Shown: positions 30,257-34,302 of the stretch, in pieces
Position numbering within the stretch: position 1 is the first letter of the stretch
Layout: each line of letters starts with the position of its first letter
Assembly: GCA_903838675.1 (NCBI GenBank)
Contig: CAILZI010000039.1
Span: 1-34,302, forward strand
Reading direction: 5' to 3'
DNA length: 34,302 nucleotides
Origin: an uncultured Verrucomicrobiota bacterium
Lineage (GTDB): Bacteria; Verrucomicrobiota; Verrucomicrobiia; Verrucomicrobiales; Verrucomicrobiaceae
Position numbers and translations under genes: made by a program
The notes under the pieces: generated by a model
The model's input: the letters and a program-made list of their open reading frames with translations, nothing else
Told to the model about the DNA's origin: nothing
Databases searched by the model: none

Positions 30257-31130
30257 CCAGACGCTCTTTTACGGCCTTGATGGCCTTGTGCCGGTTGTCC
30301 ACCAGTAGCTTTTTGAAAATGTTCTCAATGTGGCGGTTCACCGTGTGAAGTGTTCGGTCAAGAATCTGCGCGATCTCCGGATTGCTCTTGCCTTCATAGA
30401 CCCAGTACATGACCTCGGATTCACGGATCGTGAGGTCAAGCGTCTGCAGGCGCTCAATAAAAATATGAGAGCTCTCTTCACGCATCAGCAGATAAAAACG
30501 CTCATCCTTGCAGCGGGCGAGTGAGAGCACGATTCGATGTCCCTCCTGCTCCATTTCCAGCGGGGGGAAGATTCTCTCATGTGTGTCAGCAAGCTGCTGC
30601 AGCCACTGGCGCACCCCGGGTGGCAAAAAGTAGTGCGGGGCACGGGGCGCTCGCTCCAATGTTTTGCCAAAAAACCAATGCGCCGCTTTGTCACCTTCAA
30701 GAATTTCACCCTGTTCGGTGACAATGAGCAGTTCACAGGCGACCGCTGAGAGCGGCACATCACTCGGGTTCTGCGGCGCAAGCTCCGTCGTCTTGCCCAT
30801 GATGGAACTGTGGTGGGGTGCCGGCTGCGACGAGTTTTGGAAAATGAGGCGTTGATTCGCGATGCGGATCTCATCTCCGTTTCGCAGTCGGCGGGCATTG
30901 TTCAGGCGCAGGCCGTTGACGTTGACGCCATTGCGGCTTCCAAGATCATTGATCCACCAGTCATCATTCAAATTCATCAGCACCGCATGACGTCGTGATG
31001 CCTGGACATTGCTGATGGGAATGTCGTTGTCAGAGCGGCGGCCAATGAAACAGGGACCGACGAGAGTATGCACTCCGCCGCTCCATTTCAAACAGGCTGG
31101 TTGGTCCCGTGTCCCGGCATTCACTGACAT
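30249..31130 (-). CDS. FHA-domain transcription regulator with LuxR-type HTH
   Basis: A 293-residue cytoplasmic protein. The N-terminal forkhead-associated domain (about 10-100) has FIGRRSDNDI, ASRRH with S45, R46 and H48, and NDLGSRNGVNVNG: the phosphothreonine-binding loops of FHA domains. A middle PAS-like domain (about 125-215) follows. The C-terminal LuxR-type helix-turn-helix (about 231-293) has LTIRESEVMYWVYEGKSNPEIAQILDR and TVNRHIENIFKKL. FHA plus PAS plus LuxR suggests that it senses a Thr-kinase signal and a ligand or redox state and controls genes. It faces the palindrome and the cysteine-rich gene on the other strand, its most obvious possible targets. A paired Ser/Thr kinase is not in the window. 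Confidence 0.88.
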   Translation of the reverse strand: MSVNAGTRDQPACLKWSGGVHTLVGPCFIGRRSDNDIPISNVQASRRHAVLMNLNDDWWINDLGSRNGVNVNGLRLNNARRLRNGDEIRIANQRLIFQNSSQPAPHHSSIMGKTTELAPQNPSDVPLSAVACELLIVTEQGEILEGDKAAHWFFGKTLERAPRAPHYFLPPGVRQWLQQLADTHERIFPPLEMEQEGHRIVLSLARCKDERFYLLMREESSHIFIERLQTLDLTIRESEVMYWVYEGKSNPEIAQILDRTLHTVNRHIENIFKKLLVDNRHKAIKAVKERLGL

Positions 31131-31185
31131 GCCGTAATGGTGCGCAGAAGTAGGGATTGTGCAACGGCACGAAAAAAGTTCATCT

Positions 31186-31205
31186 TATTGGCAGGTCTGC
31201 CAATA
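31186..31205. promoter_or_regulatory. Perfect 20-bp operator-like palindrome
   Basis: TATTGGCAG (31186-31194) and CTGCCAATA (31197-31205) are exact complements around GT. It lies between the divergent starts of the FHA-LuxR gene (31130) and the cysteine-rich gene (31256). A related cluster sharing the half-site TATTGG/CCAATA stands at 31526-31550. A dimeric regulator such as the adjacent LuxR-type protein is the natural candidate. Confidence 0.5.
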
Positions 31206-31255
31206 GCGCGTTTTTCAGTTCCGGTCGATGCGTGCAATCGTTCACCCCTGCACCC

Positions 31256-31483
31256 ATGAAAACCGATGTTTTGGAACCCCCGCAGGCACGCTCGTCAAGG
31301 GTGTGTACTGGATCCGACAGCGCTGCCAAGAGAGTTTCCTGCACTCCGGGTTTGGCAGGTACTCAGCGCCCGTTCTGCATGCTTTGTGTTCACTGCCCCA
31401 AATGTCTGGAAAATCCTCACACGGTCAGTTGTGACCTGTGCGCCGGATGCCGCGCCTGCTCGATGCATGGCCGGGCTGGATGA
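31256..31483 (+). CDS. Cysteine-rich small protein with two CxxCxxCxxC blocks
   Basis: A 75-residue protein with no family I recognise. Cysteines at 41, 44, 47 and 50 and again at 59, 62, 65 and 68 form two CX2CX2CX2C blocks eight residues apart, with two more at 17 and 29. The eight block cysteines use both TGC and TGT codons, which argues for selection on protein rather than a DNA repeat. Such symmetry suits binding of metals: two zinc sites, two [4Fe-4S] clusters or a redox-active site. The N-terminal 40 residues are polar and probably disordered. There is no signal peptide. The ATG at 31256 is used; the frame continues upstream to a TTG. It has no Shine-Dalgarno. A palindrome precedes it and a small membrane gene follows. 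Confidence 0.6.
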   Translation: MKTDVLEPPQARSSRVCTGSDSAAKRVSCTPGLAGTQRPFCMLCVHCPKCLENPHTVSCDLCAGCRACSMHGRAG

Positions 31484-31525
31484 AGTATTGTGTGATTTTG
31501 TCAATAATGCGGGCGGGCCATCCGT

Positions 31526-31550
31526 TATTGGTATTGGCAACCATCCAATA
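31526..31550. promoter_or_regulatory. TATTGG half-site cluster next to the membrane gene start
   Basis: TATTGG at 31526-31531 and 31532-31537 in tandem, then the inverted half CCAATA at 31545-31550. The second copy with CCAATA resembles the palindrome at 31186-31205 (TATTGGCA ... CCAATA) with a spacing one base shorter. It ends three bases before the ATG of the next gene, so a bound protein would block translation start or promoter clearance. Confidence 0.4.
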
Positions 31551-31553
31551 TCT

Positions 31554-31994
31554 ATGAACACGATCCCTGAACCTCAACGAGGGCAGGCGGCCTCGTTTCA
31601 GCAAGCCGCCACCGCACATAACGCCGAAGCGCGTTTCGTCACCCGCAATCTTCACCGCCTCTGGCAGCTCCGCCGCATGAAGGCCACCTTCCTGCGGCCT
31701 TTCCGTCAGGCGTTGCGCCCCTTGCTCGTCTGGCTTCGCCAGGAGCATGTCTTTGTCAAAAGCGGACTGCACGGCACCCCTCCCATTGGCCTCAAACTCA
31801 AGCAGTTCAGCTGGGAGACGATCGCGCTGAGCCTCATCCTCGGCCCACTCGCCTTCATCATGCTGCTGCCTCTGCTGATCCTCATCTTTCCCGTCGCCGT
31901 GCTTGTTGGCATCTGCGCCGTCATTGCCGCTTCGGTGCAAACTGACGCGGATGACGTGCAGCATCACACGCTGACCTGGCATGCCATTAATTGA
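31554..31994 (+). CDS. Hypothetical small membrane protein
   Basis: A 146-residue protein of unknown function. The first 75 residues are basic and polar (several Arg-rich helices such as FVTRNLHRLWQLRRMKATFLR). Then a 40-residue hydrophobic stretch, FSWETIALSLILGPL through AVLVGICAVIAASV, can form one or two membrane helices, and a short acidic end follows. ATG 31554 is used. An in-frame ATG at 31467 would add 29 residues and overlap the end of the cysteine-rich gene by 17 bases, so the two may be coupled. It is adjacent to that gene and to the TATTGG cluster, and could be its membrane partner. Convergent with the TVP38-like gene. Confidence 0.6.
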   Translation: MNTIPEPQRGQAASFQQAATAHNAEARFVTRNLHRLWQLRRMKATFLRPFRQALRPLLVWLRQEHVFVKSGLHGTPPIGLKLKQFSWETIALSLILGPLAFIMLLPLLILIFPVAVLVGICAVIAASVQTDADDVQHHTLTWHAIN

Positions 31995-32004
31995 GCTCGC
32001 CGCC

Positions 32005-32745
32005 TCAGCCGTTCTTCTGCTTTTTCATCACTCGATACACCAGCCATGCGGCGATGTTGATCACCGCCATGGCAGCGAGGAGTTGTGTCAGCGTCGTCGC
32101 GAGGCTTCCTTTGCCCAACCCGCTGCCCACCAGGCTGAACGCCAAATTCAGCGGCAGATAGCCCAGCAAAGTGCCCAGCATAAAACGGGTATGTTTCACC
32201 GGTGTCATTCCCAGCAGGACATTCAAGACCAGCCCGGGCACCATCAGTTGCCGCACCCAGAACACCCGCAGCACGGAAGGCTTTTTCAGCAATTTTTTGA
32301 GCCATGGCCATTTCTCCGCCCGTGATTCAACCGCGCGGCGGAACCCATGGCGTGATAAGACAAAGGCTCCATAAGATCCCAGGGTCGATGCGACGAGTGA
32401 TAGCACCAACCCCTCGCCAAAGCCAAAGATCAGACCGGCGGCGGCACAAAGGGGCAGGCGTGGCACTCCCAGCATCACGGTTCCGGCACAGGCAGCCATG
32501 AAGATCGCATGGGCTCCCCAGCCAAACTCGCGAACCATGTCTTTCCAGGCCTTCACATCAGTGATCCACGCTTTCAGCGGTGTGTTGAAATGCGTCATGG
32601 TCATGAATGCGGCCACTAGCAGCACGGCAAACAGCACCTGACGCGTCTCTTTTCCCAGCGCACGCGAGGTCTCCTGCTCCACCTCGTTTGAGATGGAGCC
32701 GTCAAGCTCTTCGGGTTCCTGGGCGGGCTCTTCAGTGGTTGCCAT
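32005..32745 (-). CDS. TVP38/TMEM64 (VTT domain) membrane protein
   Basis: A 246-residue inner-membrane protein with an acidic, Glu-rich cytoplasmic start (about 1-32) and about six hydrophobic segments. The VTT/DedA-like core is visible in GTVMLGVPRLPLCAAAGLIFGFGEG, followed by STLGSYGAFVLSRHGFRRAVE and later VPGLVLNVLLGMTPV. Relatives act as lipid scramblases or transporters, sometimes in membrane-potential or metal homeostasis; the role here is unknown. The ATG at 32745 is chosen because it shares one base with the stop codon of the upstream beta-propeller gene (TAATG), a coupled arrangement. A rival ATG five codons further up lies inside that gene. Confidence 0.85.
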   Translation of the reverse strand: MATTEEPAQEPEELDGSISNEVEQETSRALGKETRQVLFAVLLVAAFMTMTHFNTPLKAWITDVKAWKDMVREFGWGAHAIFMAACAGTVMLGVPRLPLCAAAGLIFGFGEGLVLSLVASTLGSYGAFVLSRHGFRRAVESRAEKWPWLKKLLKKPSVLRVFWVRQLMVPGLVLNVLLGMTPVKHTRFMLGTLLGYLPLNLAFSLVGSGLGKGSLATTLTQLLAAMAVINIAAWLVYRVMKKQKNG

Positions 32746-33917
32746 TATTGCAGCTTCCACAGTTTCGCGTCGCTGCGCACATAGATGGCACCACCAGCAA
32801 TCGCTGGTGTTGTGAGAACGGTCTCCTTCAGTTCAATCTCCTTCAGGACCTTGCCCTCCGGCGCTTCGGGATCAATCTCCTGGAAAATGCCTCGCTCATT
32901 CACGATGTAGATCCGTTTGCCTGCCGCCACTGGGGAGCCGCTGAATGGCCCCTTCAGGCGCAGCTTCCACGCCTCGTCACCATTCTTGACGTTCGCTTTG
33001 ATCAGCACGCCCGCGCCATTCACCACATAGATGGAGTCACCCAGCACCAGCGGGCTCGCCGTGCCTGAGTTCAGCTTCTCATTGCGCCACAGCTGCGTCA
33101 CCGCACCCTTTTCCGGTGCCAGTGCCGTGATGCCATGCGATGCCGCATAAAGCACATCGCCAGCAGCTGCGCTGGAGGGGATCGTGCTCGCCCCGTCGCT
33201 GTAATCCCACACCGTCTTCCCCGTCGCCGGTTCCACCGCCAGGATGCCCTTGCTCGACTGCAGCGCCACCGTGTTCTTCCACACCGTCGCACTCGTCCAG
33301 TTTGCCGCCTTTGGCCGTTCCAGCTTCCACTTGTTGCGCCCCGTGGCCACATCCAGGCCCGCTGCAAAGGACTCACTGTCATTTTCGCTCTGCACCACCA
33401 GCGTCCCATCCATCACCACCGGCGACTGCGACATCCCCAGGCTGTTGCTGGCATTCGGGTAATCAAACGTCAGCCCGCGCAGCCACAGCAAATTTCCGTC
33501 GAGATCAAAGGCAAACAGGTCGTTCGAGGAAAACAGCGCAAACACGTGGTCCCCGTCGCTGCACGGCGTATTCGCCGCCACACACGTCTTGTTATGCGTC
33601 ATCGTGCGTCCCGTCGAACGCATCGAGCGTTCCCAGCGCTTCGAGCCATCCGCCGCATTGAAGCAAAACACATGCAGCGTCTCCTGGCCCGGCCCGCTTG
33701 AGCACGTCACAAACACACGGTCTCCCACCACGATAGGTGCCGAAAGCCCCCGCCCCGGCAGATCCGCCGTCCATGCAACTTTCAGATCGTCCCCCGGCAC
33801 CTTGGCTTCCTTCGAAACCGCCGTCGCATTCGGCCCGCGAAATTGCAGCCAGTCAGCACGCGCCGCGCCTGTTGCCACGCACATCATCAAACACATCGAA
33901 ATCGTTTTCATGGTCAT
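32745..33917 (-). CDS. Exported PQQ-like beta-propeller repeat protein
   Basis: A 390-residue protein with a signal peptide (MTMKTISMCLMMCVATGAARA). Repeats typical of PQQ-like/BamB-type propeller blades recur: APIVVGDRVFVTC...HVFCFNAADGSKRWER, DHVFALFSSNDLFAFDLDGNLLWLR, VQSEN...LDVATGRNKWKLE, ILAVEPATGKTVWDYSD, and LVLGDSIYVVNGAGVLIKANVKNGDEAWKL. The calcium/PQQ-binding residues of alcohol dehydrogenases are absent, so a structural or binding role is likelier than oxidation. It ends with a strand closing the ring (AIYVRSDAKLWKLQ). PVC genomes hold many such proteins. It is downstream of the partial gene by 15 bases and coupled to the VTT gene. Confidence 0.85.
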   Translation of the reverse strand: MTMKTISMCLMMCVATGAARADWLQFRGPNATAVSKEAKVPGDDLKVAWTADLPGRGLSAPIVVGDRVFVTCSSGPGQETLHVFCFNAADGSKRWERSMRSTGRTMTHNKTCVAANTPCSDGDHVFALFSSNDLFAFDLDGNLLWLRGLTFDYPNASNSLGMSQSPVVMDGTLVVQSENDSESFAAGLDVATGRNKWKLERPKAANWTSATVWKNTVALQSSKGILAVEPATGKTVWDYSDGASTIPSSAAAGDVLYAASHGITALAPEKGAVTQLWRNEKLNSGTASPLVLGDSIYVVNGAGVLIKANVKNGDEAWKLRLKGPFSGSPVAAGKRIYIVNERGIFQEIDPEAPEGKVLKEIELKETVLTTPAIAGGAIYVRSDAKLWKLQ

Positions 33918-33932
33918 CTTCGGGTTAAAAAA

Positions 33933-34302
33933 TTACTTCACCGCCACAATCGCCGTGCCCGTCGCATCGCACACGCGCAGCTGGAATTCCCACTCCACCG
34001 TCCACTGCTCCGTCTGCTCATTCTGGCAGCACTTCACCAGGATCGTGTTCTTGCCCTTCTTGAGCTGGCACGGCAGCTTGTACTGGTCCAGCTTCGCGCC
34101 GCGGTGGTACTCATCACGCGCGAAAAGCAGTTCGCCGTTCAGCCACACCTTCCAGCCGTCTTTGCAGCCGATGCGGATCTCCGCCGGACGATCCTCAGTG
34201 CTGAAAAAATCCGTCGCCGCATAGCCCACCACGCTCTTCTCCATGCCAAAGGGCTTGTTGAAGTCGATCTTGCCGTACTCGTCCGTGCTCGTGAAATCCA
34301 CC
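33933..34302 (-). CDS. C-terminal part of a beta-sandwich protein (truncated by window edge)
   Basis: The last 122 residues of a gene that begins beyond the right edge. They read as a beta sandwich: VVGYAATDFFSTEDRPAE, IRIGCKDGWKVWLNGELLF, KLPCQLKKGKNTILVKCCQ, WTVEWEFQLRVCDATG. The WxVWLNG and KKGKN turns are common in carbohydrate-binding-like C-terminal domains of PVC exported proteins that carry propellers or cytochromes. The main domain is not visible, so function is open. It is the first gene of the minus-strand trio here, 15 bases before the beta-propeller gene. Confidence 0.7.
   Translation of the reverse strand, partial: VDFTSTDEYGKIDFNKPFGMEKSVVGYAATDFFSTEDRPAEIRIGCKDGWKVWLNGELLFARDEYHRGAKLDQYKLPCQLKKGKNTILVKCCQNEQTEQWTVEWEFQLRVCDATGTAIVAVK

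Noticed and set aside
1..34302. tRNA, rRNA, CRISPR arrays, insertion sequences or prophage genes
   Set aside because: No cloverleaf-like segments, spaced repeats, transposase or phage proteins were recognised.

Overview
The window looks like a chromosomal segment of a Verrucomicrobia-type (PVC superphylum) bacterium with moderately high GC, possibly Prosthecobacter-like. The evidence is the mix of gene families: DUF1080 (3-keto-disaccharide hydrolase fold), DUF5069, an SHD1 domain joined to a zinc peptidase, a CehA/McbA-like metallohydrolase, a BPSS1187-like esterase, and many small exported proteins. Most starts also lack a Shine-Dalgarno sequence. No rRNA, tRNA, CRISPR array, transposase or prophage gene was seen. 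The genus is inferred from gene content, not proven.

Layout. 1-4305: tail of an unknown gene, a lipoprotein phospholipase D/cardiolipin synthase-like protein (-), a creatininase-family amidohydrolase (+), an MFS transporter (+) and a small hypothetical protein (-). 4352-8601: an orphan hybrid histidine kinase (-) and an SHD1/HExxH peptidase (-), which is divergent from a small exported helix-hairpin-helix protein (+). 8689-15062: the respiratory complex I cluster nuoI-J-K-L-M-N, tightly coupled, with a perfect CRP-type palindrome and a sigma70-like promoter in front. nuoA-H are not in the window. 15150-19853: exported proteins (C39-like cysteine protease fold, LamG-like, STN-like, alpha/beta hydrolase) and a DUF5069 protein whose start codon lies in a perfect dyad. 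19908-27887: phosphofructokinase, an EamA-like transporter, a CehA-like metallohydrolase, penicillin-binding protein 1C and a stand-alone prephenate dehydratase. Two REP/REPIN-like structured repeats lie in the gaps here. 27923-31130: a small acidic protein, a BPSS1187-like esterase, a DUF1080 protein and an FHA-LuxR regulator. 31186-31994: a perfect palindrome, a previously hidden 75-residue cysteine-rich protein and a small membrane protein. 31995-34302: a minus-strand operon (partial beta-sandwich protein, PQQ-type beta-propeller, TVP38/TMEM64 membrane protein).

The best candidate for something undescribed is the 31.1-32.0 kb block. A divergently transcribed FHA-LuxR regulator faces a tiny protein with two CxxCxxCxxC blocks and a small membrane protein. 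Palindromic sites sharing the half-site TATTGG precede both of the latter genes. Other strong signals are the 130 bp REPIN-like element, the start-codon dyad of the DUF5069 gene, the phased ATTTTAC repeats before the helix-hairpin-helix gene, and the CRP-like box of the nuo cluster.
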